A stretch of 64,000 nucleotides of DNA from the NCBI GenBank assembly GCA_002049455.2, contig KV918968.1, forward strand, positions 62,001-126,000, written 5' to 3'. Shown piece after piece: positions 10,864 through 23,300 of the stretch. The notes under the pieces were generated by a model, which worked only from the letters and a program-made list of their open reading frames with translations, was not told where the DNA came from and made no database searches. How positions within the stretch are numbered: position 1 is the first letter of the stretch; every line of letters begins with the position of its first letter. A program made the translations under genes and the position numbers. Source of the DNA: Porphyra umbilicalis (Eukaryota > Rhodophyta > Bangiophyceae > Bangiales > Bangiaceae).

Positions 10864-11787
10864 CTATTCGTCCATGAAGTCCGCGTCTGCCCCATCGTGA
10901 ACGCACCCCTCGCCTGCTCCGTGCTCCTCGTCGAAACTCTCTGCTCCCTCCCCATCTCCACCGCCGTCATCGCCTACAAAAGCTGTATCTGGACGAAGCC
11001 GATCCCAATATACTCTCAGAAACTGGCTCGCACACTGCGCCATCGTCAACAACCCCAAGCGCAGCTCAACCATCAATCCAACGTGCTTGCTCATTCGCTC
11101 CCCGTTGAGCATCACGATACCACCTAGCCTGTCCTCCGACGTCTCCGCCGCTAGCCACTGATTCAGGATGGAGAAGACACTCTCGACTGGCGCAAAGTCC
11201 GGCGAGTACGGAGGCAGGCGGAGCACCAAAGTTCCATACTGGCGCGCCCAGTCGTTCGCCTCGTCGGAATGCATGGCGGCGTTGTCAATTACGAGGACGG
11301 GGCGAGCATGCTGAGCCTCCCACTTCTCGAATGGAAGTTCGGGATTCCACTTGCCCATCGAAGGTGCGAGCTGGTGGATGAACAACGCGTAGTCGAGCGC
11401 GGTGTAGGCGGGCGGCACGGCGCACGAAATGGTCTCCACGACACCATCAATGCGTACAGCTGCCATCACCGAGTATCGAGGGCTCTTACGGGGGTCTACA
11501 ATCAGAACCTCATCTCTCATGCCGCAAAGAGCTCACCCGTACCGTCGATAGCTTGACGAGTCGTCCTTGTGCACCTCGTCCATGCTCACCATGCAATTGA
11601 GCGGCACGCAGCGTATCTGGCGGGCAAACTCCCGACGTCGGTAGACGCAGTGCTCGCGGAAGTGGGTAATGATGCGCTTGTGGGTGTATCCGACGGCGCG
11701 CAGCACACGCGACACGGTCGACGGCGAGTGCAGTAGCCCTTCCCAGCCTGGTAGTTCCGACAATTGCCGCAAGGTCTCGGAAATCTC
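10864..11787 (-). pseudogene. Tc1/mariner (IS630) superfamily transposase, one internal stop
   Basis: The minus-strand frame reads ETLRQLSELPGWEG, then a helix-turn-helix-like STVSRVLRAVGYTHKRI. The DDE core follows: first Asp in VSMDEVHKDDSS, second in VLVIDNAAMHS, and Glu in PPYSPDFAPVESVFSIL, with 33 residues between the second Asp and the Glu by my count. A TGA at about 11533-11535 replaces an expected sense codon (after SSSYRRYG) and the frame resumes unchanged. The upstream part is missing; a possible splice acceptor (GTTAG, pyrimidine-rich tract before it) near 11790 suggests an N-terminal exon elsewhere. No terminal inverted repeats were found. It is a degraded class II transposon gene. 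Confidence 0.8.
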
Positions 11788-14693
11788 ACCCTAACCTGAG
11801 CACTGCATGAGAGGCGGAGAAATTAGTGCTACAGACTAGAAGGAGTGTAAAGCCCCGAAGCACTGCGCATTCCACGGTATGCGCTCCACAGGACATGGCG
11901 CTCTTTGCATCGAGCGTCAGGACACGCAGGCCAGAGAGAGATCCCGCGGGGCAGCAAAAGAAGACAGAATAAGGGCGCAACGAGACCTGTAAGACACTTC
12001 GCGCATGTGACAAACTACGGGTCGCATAACGAGCAGCAAGAAGGGGCGCGTTAAGCAACAATAAGCAAGAAGTCGGAGAGAGACACACATTAAAGCAGCG
12101 CCACGGCTCGTGGTTGTCGTCTCTTTGCAGAAACGTCTGCGAATGCTCCACAGAAAACAAACGGAGCATTAGAAACTGGTGCAGCCTCAATTGAGCGCGC
12201 ATCGGCTGGAGCAGGGCAGCCTGCCTCCCCGCCCTTCCTCCTCATGTATCCTACCATTGGCACCGTGTCTGGTGGCGACCGCCTCCACGGCGGAAACCTC
12301 TGCCCCTACTACCTTAGCCATAGCGGCAGCCACATGGGAGAGGGTCGCCGGCGTGTACCCAACTGTCGTGAAATAATCTAGTGTGCGGGTGGCGCCAACT
12401 CCCACAACGCCGCTAGTGCAGTCATGAACGAAAAGGGTATTCAAACGGCCCTGGACTAACATTGCATACCTGCATTGCGCCGTCCAGGGGTCATCGCACG
12501 CTAGCAGCGCATTTTGCATGGAGACGGTAGGGGCATGTAGGGCAGCAGCGACGATGACGGGAGACAGGAGGTGAAGAAGACAGAGCCTCGAGGGTGGCGC
12601 GTGCGCGGAGAATGGACACCACGACGATGGTGGATGCTGCTGGGGTGGCTACGGAGCGTTGTTAGTGCATGGATCGGAGCAATGCGGCGGAAAGGACAGT
12701 TTGGAATGCCGTCAGTGGGGGTGCGTGGCATTGCCTGCTCACAAGGCTGGCTAGGAGGCAAGGGGTCAGGTACCACGTTCACTGTCAGCTTTTGTTGGCC
12801 GTCGCCTACGTTAGAACGCCATCAAGCAACTATCGTGGGATGGGTGGCATAGGCCCTGAAGCTGATCCGTCTGGAGGGGGCCTGCCAGCGGTGGCTCACA
12901 GGGCCAAGTACGTGGCGCACGTGTGACACCTTCCGACACGGGCCAGCGGGTTGTCTTTGTTGGGCCACCCTGTTGTTCACGTAGTGGCTCATGAACAGCT
13001 GGACGCTTACCGCACAAGCGAGGCTGTCAGGGGGGACCCAGACTTTTCGGAAAGACAGCAGGAATCAAGCCGAGGGGCCTTATGTTTGGAGAGCAACCTG
13101 CATATTTGTGTGGCTCACAAGCTTTCGGAGCCGGCGGTGAGGGTTTACAGGCCTACCGAGAGAAAATCGGGAACAAAATTTAAGCAGCTGACGCGGCGCG
13201 CCCACACGCGTCCAATGTCTTGAGAAGAGTGGGGTGAGGGGGAGCAGCAAAAACCCTGCAACTTCGTGCGCTGGTGCGGTGTCCGAATGGAGTCACCGTC
13301 CTGCACTGGTCGCACACGGCGTTGGCGGTGTGACAGGCTCCAAATACAGACCTGTCAGCTGTTTTGCTTTCTCGTTATTCTTTGTCTTCACCGTCGACCT
13401 CTGCCGCGCTTGGGCGTAGCTCAGAATAGCTGCACGGTGAGGGAGGCGTGCGGGCGCCATATTGCGCCTCGTTGTGAGTGGTGGTGACTTTTTCCGAGCA
13501 GAGGGTCCTCACACGCGCGGCTCCTGCACATTAGCGCGCGCCGGAGTGCTTTTTTGGCTGGGGGAGCCGGCAGCGGGCACTAGTGACGTGCAAGTTTTGT
13601 GGCTATCAGTCGCAGGATGGCGGTGCGAAGCACGATGCTCGCACTTGTGATATGGCCGCTATCCAATGTCCTTGCGCACAGTCTTTCTACAGAACATCTC
13701 GCAGTCCCAGAAGCGAATATGTGCGGGCAACACTTATCACTCAAACAAAGTGGCCAATTTTCAACCGGAACCTGGTGACAATCTGCCCATTTTCCTGAGG
13801 ACTTCTAAAACAGAAGTGGACCACCACGCTTCATGAGCTGCCATAAGGTGTCTCAGGATGTTCTCGCGAGATATGATCAGAACCCTTACGCCGCAGTCCA
13901 CGTGCCAACGATCATTCATTCCGATGTTAATGACGTGGCGTTTTCTTCAGCTGTTAGGATCCACAAGAGTGCGTTTGGGTCAACGACATGGACCACTGTT
14001 GCGATGGGTTTGAAACACTGCCACACATGTGCCGACTTCAGTCATCTGTCATTGGCTGACCAGCAGCACAGCAAAAGCTGCGTTGCCACTGGCCAATGAA
14101 CGTTCGGGAACCGACCTCTTCTGGACCAGTTGCCATCAACAGTTCTCCACATGTTAACCCCTCAGAAGGGTCTGTGGGCCAGGGCGTCCGCTTGCTCGGA
14201 AAGACGGACCAACAGATCAACTTTTATGGCCGGCTGGCACACTCTCGTCTGCAGTTTTCCTGACCATGCCGCCGATCGAAGGAAAGCGTGCTCGCACCTG
14301 TTTGGCATGTGCAAGCCCTCAGCGCGTGGTCTGCCAGCAGCTGATCGATTGCGCCCGGGCCCTCTTGGATCAGACCTTGCACGGCCTGCGTGTCACATCA
14401 AGCATGAGGGTCATGGAGACACTGATTGCATGGCCGATAAGCCAGAGCTCTCCATTTTGAGCAGTTACGTCTGATTTGAGTCGGTTAGCACATGATAGCA
14501 TTGCGGCACGGACAAATCTGATGCAACTGACACTTTCGCGCTGTTGCGTTGCCCTAATCGCTGCAAGCAAAGATGATCCACATCTGTGACAGATCAGTTC
14601 CAAAGTGCCATATAACGCGGACGAATTTTGAATCGTCGTCGCACATCTACGAATATGTGTGGCCCGCATTCGTTCACACAACAGCACAGGACG
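11788..14693. other. Unassigned sequence with small Cys-containing frames
   Basis: No complete gene is recognised. Two plus-strand frames, at 13583-13798 (CKFCGYQSQ...KHDARTC) and 13833-14099 (CHTCADFSH...QHSKSC), each show a C-x2-C...H-x3/4-C pattern reminiscent of zinc knuckles, but they are short and may be chance. The minus-strand frame 12519-12187 has no motif. No terminal repeats or arrays are seen before the satellite. Confidence 0.35.
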
Positions 14694-17600
14694 ATCCAGT
14701 GCCAGGACCTCGTTTGAAGCGCCACCACCGCGCGGTAGGGGGTGGTGCGCCACCTCCTATCCTGGTGCGGTTGAACGTGCGCCCGCCTCCTTCTCCACGA
14801 CCGTCTTCCCTGTGATGCGCATCAATGGCTGATCTTCGTTCTCTCTCCCCGCGCGACACCGTGATCCTACCTGTGTGTTTACGGGTATGCACAAGCATGT
14901 ACCCTCGCATTGTATGCCTCTGATTTGTATCGTCGGTTACATGTCCAGCTGTGCATGTGGGCAGTGATGATGTTGTGACTGGCCTGGATTGGATGATGTC
15001 CCTCACGTACTTTCGGAGATGCATGGCAACAGAGGTTCTGACACGTGCCTCTTTGCGTTGTTCATGGTCATCGCTTCTCCATGCCATTGCGGCGCGTGCC
15101 TCCCCAGTGCCGCGACCTCGTTTGAAGCGCCATCACCTGGTCGGGGGTGGTGCACCACCAACAAGCCGGGTGCGGTTGAACGTGCGCCCGCCTCCTTCTC
15201 CACGACCGTCTTCCCTGTGATGCGCATCAATGGCTGATCTTCGTTCTCTCTCCCCGCGCGACACCGTGACCTTACCTTTGTGTTTACTGGTATGGACAGA
15301 CACGCACCCTCGCTTTGTATGCCTTTGATTTGTGTCGTCGGTTACATGTCCAGCTGTGCATGTGGGCAGTGATGATGTTGTGACTGGCCTGGATTGGATG
15401 ATGTCCCTCACGTACTTTCGGAGATGCATGGCAACAGAGGTGCCAACACGTGCCTCTTCGCGTTGTTTATGGTCATCGCTTCTCCATGCCATTGCGGCGC
15501 GTGCCTCCCCAGTGCCGCGACCTCGCTTGAAGCGCCACCACCTGGTCGGGGGTGGTGCACCACCATCAAGCCGGGTGCGGTTGAACGTGCGCCCGCCTCC
15601 TTCCCCACGACAGTCTTCCCTGTGATGCGCATCAATAGCTGATGTTCGTGCTCTCTCCCCGAGCGACACCGTGACCGTACCTGTGTATTTACCGGTATGC
15701 ACAAACATGCACCCTCGCTTTGTATGCCTCTGATTTGTATCGTCGGTTGCATGTCCAGCTGTGCATGTGGGCAGTGATGATGTTGTGACTGGCCTGGATT
15801 GGATGATGTCCCTCACGTACTTTCGGAGATGCATGGCAACAGAGGTTCTGACACGTGCCTCTTTGCGTTGTTCATGGTCATCGCTTCTCCATGCCATTGC
15901 GGCGCATGCCTCCCCAGTGCCGCGACCTCGTTTAAAGCGCCACCACCTGGTCGGGGGTGGTGCACAACCTCCTATCCTGGTGCGGTTGAACGTGCGCCCG
16001 CCTCCTTCTCCACGACCGTCTTGCTTGTGATGCGCATCAATAGCTGATGTTCGTGCTCTCTCCCCGAGCGACACCGTGACCTTACCTGTGTATTTACCGG
16101 TATGCACAAACATGCACCCTCGCTTTGTATGCCTCTGATTTGTATCGTCGGTTGCATGTCCAGCTGTGCATGTGGGCAGTGATGATGTTGTGACTGGCCT
16201 GGATTGGATGATGTCCCTCACGTACTTTCGGAGATGCGTGGCAACAGAGGTTCTGACACGTGCCTCTTTGCGTTGTTCATGGTCATCGCTTCTCCATGCC
16301 ATTGCGGCGCGTGCCTCCCCAGTGCCGCGACCTCGTTTGAAGCGCCATCACCTGGTCGGGGGTGGTGCACCACCAACAAGCCGGGTGCGGTTGAACGTGC
16401 GCCCGCCTCCTTCTCCACGACCGTCTTCCCTGTGATGCGCATCAATGGCTGATCTTCGTTCTCTCTCCCCGCGCGACACCGTGACCTTACCTGTGTGTTG
16501 ACTGGTATGGACAGACACGCACCCTCGCTTTGTATGCCTCTGATTTGTGTCGTCGGTTACATGTCCAGCTGTGCATGTGGGCTGTGATGATGTTGTGACT
16601 GGCCTGGATTGGATGATGTCCCTCACGTACTTTCGGAGATGAATGGCAACAGAGGTTCTGACACGTGCCTCTTTGCGTTGTTCATGGTCATCGCTTCTCC
16701 ATGCCATTGCGGCGCGTGCCTCCCCAGTGCCGCGACCTCGTTTGAAGCGCCACCACCTGGTCGGGGGTGGTGCACCACCATCAAGCCGGGTGCGGTTGAA
16801 CGTGCGCCCGCCTCCTTCTCCACGACCGTCTTCCCTGTGATGCGCATCAATAGCTGATGTTCGTGCTCTCTCCCCGAGCGACACCGTGACCTTACCTGTG
16901 TATTTACCGGTATGCACAAACATGCACCCTCGCTTTGTATGCCTCTGATTTGTATCGTCGGTTGCATGTCCAGCTGTGCATGTGGGCAGTGATGATGTTG
17001 TGACTGGCCTGGATTGGATGATGTCCCTCACGTACTTTCGGAGATGCATGGCAACAGAGGTTCTGACACGTGCCTCTCTGCGTTGTTCATGGTCATCGCT
17101 TCTCCATGCCATTGCGGCGCATGCCTCCCCAGTGCCGCGACCTCGTTTAAAGCGCCACCACCTGGTCGGGGGTGGTGCACCACCTCCTATCCTGGTGCGG
17201 TTGAACGTGCGCCCGCCTCCTTCTCCACGACCGTCTTCCTTGTGATGCGCATCAATAGCTGATGTTCGTGCTCTCTCCCCGAGCGACACCGTGACCTTAC
17301 CTGTGTATTTACCGGTATGCACAAACATGCACCCTCGCTTTGCATGCCTCTGATTTGTATCGTCGGTTGCATGTCCAGCTGTGCATGTGGGCAGTGATGA
17401 TGTTGTGACTGGCCTGGATTGGATGATGTCCCTCACGTACTTTCGGAGATGCATGGCAACAGAGGTTCTGACACGTGCCTCTTTGCGTTGTTCATGGTCA
17501 TCGCTTCTCCATGCCATTGCGGCGCGTGCCTCCCCAGTGCCGCGACCTCGTTTGAAGCGCCATCACCTGGTCGGGGGTGGTGCATCACCAACAAGCCGGG

Positions 17601-20371
17601 TGCGGTTGAACGTGCGCCCGCCTCCTTCTCCACGACCGTCTTCCCTGTGATGCGCATCAATGGCTGATCTTCGTTCTCTCTCCCCGCGCGACACCGTGAC
17701 CTTACCTGTGTGTTGACTGGTATGGACAGACACGCACCCTTGCTTTGTATGCCTCTGATTTGTGTCGTCGGTTACATGTCCAGCTGTGCATGTGGGCTGT
17801 GATGATGTTGTGACTGGCCTGGATTGGATGATGTCCCTCACGTACTTTCGGAGATGAATGGCAACAGAGGTTCTGACACGTGCCTCTTTGCGTTGTTCAT
17901 GGTCATCGCTTCTCCATGCCATTGCGGCGCGTGCCTCCCCAGTGCCGCGACCTCGTTTGAAGCGCCACCACCTGGTCGGGGGTGGTGCACCACCATCAAG
18001 CCGGGTGCGGTTGAACGTGCGCCCGCCTCCTTCTCCACGACCGTCTTCCTTGTGATGCGCATCAATAGCTGATGTTCGTGCTCTCTCCCCGAGCGACACC
18101 GTGACCTTACCAGTGTATTTACCGGTATGCACAAACATGCACCCTCGCTTTGTATGCCTCTGATTTGTATCGTCGGTTGCATGTCCAGCTGTGCATGTGG
18201 GCAGTGATGATGTTGTGACTGGCCTGGATTGGATGATGTCCCTCACGTACTTTCGGAGATGCATGGCAACAGAGGTTCTGACACGTGCCTCTTTGCGTTG
18301 TTCATGGTCATCGCTTCTCCATGCCATTGCGGCGCGTGCCTCCCCAGTGCCGCGACCTCGTTTGAAGCGCCATCACCTGGTCGGGGGTGGTGCATCACCA
18401 ACAAGCCGGGTGCGGTTGAACGTGCGCCCGCCTCCTTCTCCACGACCGTCTTCCCTGTGATGCGCATCAATGGCTGATCTTCGTTCTCTCTCCCCGCGCG
18501 ACACCGTGACCTTACCTGTGTGTTTACTGGTATGGACAGACACGCACCCTCGATTTGTATGCCTCTGATTTGTGTCGTCGGTTACAAGTCCAGCTGTGCA
18601 TGTGGGCAGTGATGATGTCGTGACTGGCCTGGATTGGATGATGTCCCTCACGTACTTTCGGAGATGAATGGCAACAGAGGTTCTGACACGTGCCTCTTTG
18701 CGTTGTTCATGGTCATCGCTTCTCCATGCCATTGCGGCGCGTGCCTCCCCAGTGCCGCGACCTCGTTTGAAGCGCCACCACCTGGTCGGGGGTGGTGCAC
18801 CACCATCAAGCCGGGTGCGGTTGAACGTGCGCCCGCCTCCTTCTCCACGACCGTCTTCCTTGTGATGCGCATCAATAGCTCATCTTCGTGCGCTCTCCCC
18901 GCGCGACACCGTGACCTTACCTGTGTGTTTACTGGTATGGACAGACACGCACCCTCGCTTTGTATGCCTCTGATTTGTGTGGTCGGTTACATGTCCAGCT
19001 GTGCATGTGGGCTGTGATGATGTTGTGACTGGCCTGGATTGGATGATGTCCCTCACGTACTTTCGGAGATGCATGGCAACAGAGGTTCTGACACGTGCCT
19101 CTTTGCGTTGTTCATGGTCATCGCTTCTCCATGCCATTGCGGCGCGTGCCTCCCCAGTGCCGCGACCTCGTTTGAAGCGCCACCACCTGGTCGGGGGTGG
19201 TGCACCACCATCAAGCCGGGTGCGGTTGAACGTGCGCCCGCCTCCTTCTCCACGACCGTCTTCCTTGTGATGCGCATCAATAGCTGATCTTCGTGCGCTC
19301 TCCCCGAGCGACACCGTGACCTTACCTGTGTGCTTACTGGTATGGACAGACACGCACCCTCGCTTTGTATGCCTCTGATTTGTGTCGTCGGTTACATGTC
19401 CAGCTGTGCATGTGGGCAGTGATGATGTTGTGACTGGCCTGGATTGGATGATGTCCCTCACGTACTTTCGGAGATGCATGGCAACAGAGGTTCTGACACG
19501 TGCCTCTTCGCGTTGTTCATGGTCATCGCTTCTCCATGCCATTGCGGCGCGTGCCTCCCCAGTGCCGCGACCTCGCTTGAAGCGCCACCACCTGGTCGGG
19601 GGTGGTGCACCACCACCTAGCCTGGTGCGGTTGAACGTGCGCCCGCCTCCTTCTCCAGGACCGTCTTCCTTGTGATGCGCATCAATAGCTGATGTTCGTG
19701 CTCTCGCCCCGCGCGACACCGTGACCTCACCTGTGTGTTTACTGGTATGCACAGACACGCGCCCTCGCTTTGTATGCCTCTGATTTGTATCGTCGGTTTC
19801 ATGTCCAGCTGTGCATGTGGGCAGTGATGATGTTGTGACTGGCCTGGATTGGATGATGTCCCTCACGTACTTTCGGAGATGCATGGCAACAGAGGTGCCA
19901 ACACGTGCCTCTTCGCGTTGTTTATGGTCATCGCTTCTCCATGCCATTGCGGCGCGTGCCTCCCCAGTGCCGTGACCTCGTTTGAAGCGCAACCACCTGG
20001 TCGGGGGTGGTGCATCACCAACAAGCCGGGTGCGGTTGAACGTGCGCCCGCCTCCTTCTCCACGACCGTCTTCCCTGTGATGCGCATCAACGGCTGATCT
20101 TCGTTCTCTCTCCCCGCGCGACACCGTGACCTTACCTGTGTGTTTACCGGTATGCACAAACATGCACCCTCGCTTTGTATGCCTCTGATTTGTATCGTCG
20201 GTTGCATGTCCAGCTGTGCATGTGGGCAGTGATGATGTTGTGACTGGCCTGGATTGGATGATGTCCCTCACGTACTTTCGGAGATGCATGGCAACAGAGG
20301 TTCTGACACGTGCCTCTTTGCGTTGTTCATGGTCATCGCTTTTTCATGCTATTGCGTCACGTGCATCCCCT
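14694..20371. repeat. 405-bp satellite, 14 monomers, three-monomer higher-order pattern
   Basis: The landmark cctcacgtac occurs at 15001, 15406, 15811, 16216, 16621, 17026, 17431, 17836, 18241, 18646, 19051, 19456, 19861 and 20266, always exactly 405 bp apart. There is no length change in 14 monomers. Variant positions define types: A (accaacaagcc), B (accatcaagcc) and C (cctcctatcctgg). In order they read C A B C A B C A B A B B C' A, a trimeric higher-order repeat of 1215 bp that breaks down at the right. Because 405 is 135 x 3, long minus-strand frames run through it (for example 15133-16302). The type-A monomer breaks them with a TGA, and I regard the array as non-coding. Confidence 0.9.
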
Positions 20372-23300
20372 CTATACCAACTTGTCTCCCTCTGGCGCTG
20401 TGCTCTCTGTGTTCTTCTTTTGCTGCGCTGTACAACCTGCATTTCATGGCAGGGGAAGATGCACCGAGCAAGAAGTCAAGTGTTGGAATATTCCCTCGCG
20501 GTCTTCTTCCTGGGCGCTCCTCTTCTCATACTGTTCATGAGTGGACTTCTCTTTTGTCTGGCCTCTCGCCCCGCCCTTTTTCTTTCACGCTCTTCCGTCT
20601 AACATTAACTCTATTTTCACCATACTCTGGCGCGCTGCTCGCCTCTTTTTCACAGTAACTGATGTAGCAATTCACGGTTGTCCTCATGGGCGCGTCGGCA
20701 AAGAGCGCGTTCATACAGGGTTCCACATTGAGTGGGACAGACCATGTTGCTGGTCGATGCATCGACTTGGTCACCGGTGTGTCTTCGTGATACCATCTGA
20801 GTCAACGACCCTAAGCTGCTTGACACCAAGCTCAATCGGCGTCAGGGACCACATTCGCATGAAATCTGGATGAACCACGATGGGGGCCACTCTTAGTAAC
20901 TGTGTCCATGCAAGTCGGAGTAAGTCATCAATACGTGACGACGTAAATGCACAAAGCAGGACGGAGCAACCCGCTCAGTGCTCTCAGTCCCAGCCCTTAC
21001 AAAAACTTTTGGCGTGCTCGCTGCCGACTGCATCTCGCAAGCATGGACTGCTGCCACTGCTCAATCTCAGGCTGGCATTTTGAGTGCATCCATGTGCCCA
21101 GGACGCGCCGGCGGATTGGCACATGCTATCACGCTGGCTCGTCAACCTGTTCAGGTTGCCTGCCCGGATGCATTTCCGGCTTACGACAACCATGCAGTAT
21201 GCCGGCGCGGCTAAGGGCCGAAGTTGTATGTGTCAGGGCTGTGAGATTTCATATCATCATGTAGACAGCATGGCCTTCTTTCTTTTCCAGCTCCATTCTT
21301 TCGGACGGATCAACCGCAGAACTAGCTCAAAGACGGGATATTCGTGGACGTGAACACCGCGGGAAGTCTTATTCGAGCTGATCATTGCTGGCGCACCTTC
21401 TACGTGCGCACCGGCTACGCGCGCGCATGCGACGGCGGCACGCCCTGGCTCTGAGGCACACGAGGCAGAGGCCTGTTGGCCTTACTCGAATGGCGCGGTG
21501 GCCATCGCGGCCTCCGCGGCCTGCCTGTGCTTCGCCCGTCCGTTGTGGTGGCCGACGCGCTGGCAGAGTTCGCCATACTTTGTGGGCCTGACGGCGGCGC
21601 CCGCGCCGCCTCCAGAGGGTGGCGGAGGAGGCGGCGACGCGTCTTCGACCGAGGGTGTTCGCGCTCCGCCCGGCCCGGCCGCGTCGCCGCCCGCTGCGGC
21701 GCGGCCGGCGGCGGCGCCGGAATCCACTCGGGCGGGGCCCGCGGAACAAATGGGGTCAATTCATCAAGAGTGGTCTCCCCGCTTCGAGTGTTTGCTTCCC
21801 CCACCCTCCCGCGCTCCACCCCCCCCTTCCTCACTTCCACCACACAACCCTGCCTCGACGCGTGCCGGCGCGCCGCCGGCCGGCGACGCGAACGGTATTC
21901 ACGATGCGGCGCCGCCGGTGCCCTCGCCGGCCCTTTCTCCGTCGGTGGCCGCAAATGCCGCCGCCGCCGCGGACGAGTGCGCCGCGGACGCGCCGGCGTT
22001 TGGCGCACGGCTGCTGACGCAGCGCCGTACCCGAGCCGCCATGCCGTTTGCTGGCGCCCCCCTTCCCCCACGACTCGCCACCGTCGTGTGTTAGCCTATG
22101 GCGCCTGTGCCTGCCGTCGCCGCCGCGCCGTATGCCCCGCCGCTGCCGCCGTCCACTCGGCTCCTCACAGGCACAGAGGCCGACGGCGGCTGGGCAGCCA
22201 ACCGCATCGGCCCGGGCTCGCTGCTGCCGCAAGCCCTCGTCGCGGCTGCGGCGCCGACGTCGCACGCGAGCGCTCCGTCGGCACTCCCTTCTCGCTATCG
22301 CTGACCTCTGGCCACGCCGCCGTGACGCCGCCACCCTGCGTCGCCCAGCCGCCTTCGCCCGCCGCCAGGCGATCCTTCTTCGTCAAACAAGTCCCCCCGT
22401 CTTGTTATCAACTACCAGCCACTGGTGCGGGGCCTTCGCCGACGTCCCGAGTAGCTGCTCTCACAGTGCTCACACATTGTGATGCCGCCTGGCTGACCGA
22501 GCTGGTCACATTGTTCGCTACCAGGGTGCCGCGCTCACTCCGCTCTTGCGGCTGTACGTAGCAGGATCGATCGGTAGCCTCACCGCCGGCGGTGTAGAAT
22601 GCGAGCCCTTCTTCACGTTGTTAGCGGAGACGCTGTCAGCGACAGCGGTCACTACCTGTTTTTCGGTACGAACGCCACAGTCGGGTTCTCTTGGCTCTAT
22701 CAGCCGCCGTCGGGACGCCACAGGCTTTCAGCGAATCATAAGGGCGCGGCACTTGCCTCCACGTGACCACCCGGCCCTTCGGCCAATGCCGGTGATAACA
22801 GGGCGCGACAAGTGTCTACTCTCCTCTCCCAGCTGCGCCTCAACTGTCCTGCCAATAGCATTCAGGTGAGAGCCTCAATATCGGGATTAAATGGACCTGT
22901 CCGGCAGATGGGCGAGCCTGGGTCGCCCCCCGCCGGTCTGCGCGGCGATGCGCCGCGCTCATGCCGCCACGGAGTGCCACTCAGGGAAAGCAGCCAGCCA
23001 CCAACTGCTGAAGGTGGAGAACGTTTCGGGCTCCACGTGACCCTGTACTGTCGCTCCCGCCTGTCCGCCAACTCCCGGCCGCACTTGCATCTACCTGTTG
23101 AGAGGAGAGCTCACGGGAGCGGCCACTATGCCACGATCCGTGTCAGGTGCGACTGAAGTCCCTGCCCGGCTATCACACTGCCACTGGGCGCCGTGACTTG
23201 CATTATCGTCGGAGGTGGATGGTTCGACTCCCGAAGTGTCGGACTGGCCGCACAGCTGGGCACCGGCTTCACTGGTATGCGCATGCAGCGCACCCTTGCG

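Noticed and set aside
15133-20289. Long minus-strand ORFs through the 405-bp satellite as a repeat protein gene
   Set aside because: The period is a multiple of three, so any open frame repeats automatically. Open frames exist on both strands, the type-A monomer has a TGA, and no start or domain is seen.
14694-20371. CRISPR-like array
   Set aside because: Monomers are 405 bp with no short repeat/unique spacer alternation, and the genome is eukaryotic.
21415-22561. Overlapping 200-360 codon ORFs on both strands in the GC-rich block
   Set aside because: All frames are Arg/Ala/Pro-rich without motif or repeat, as expected for random GC-rich sequence.
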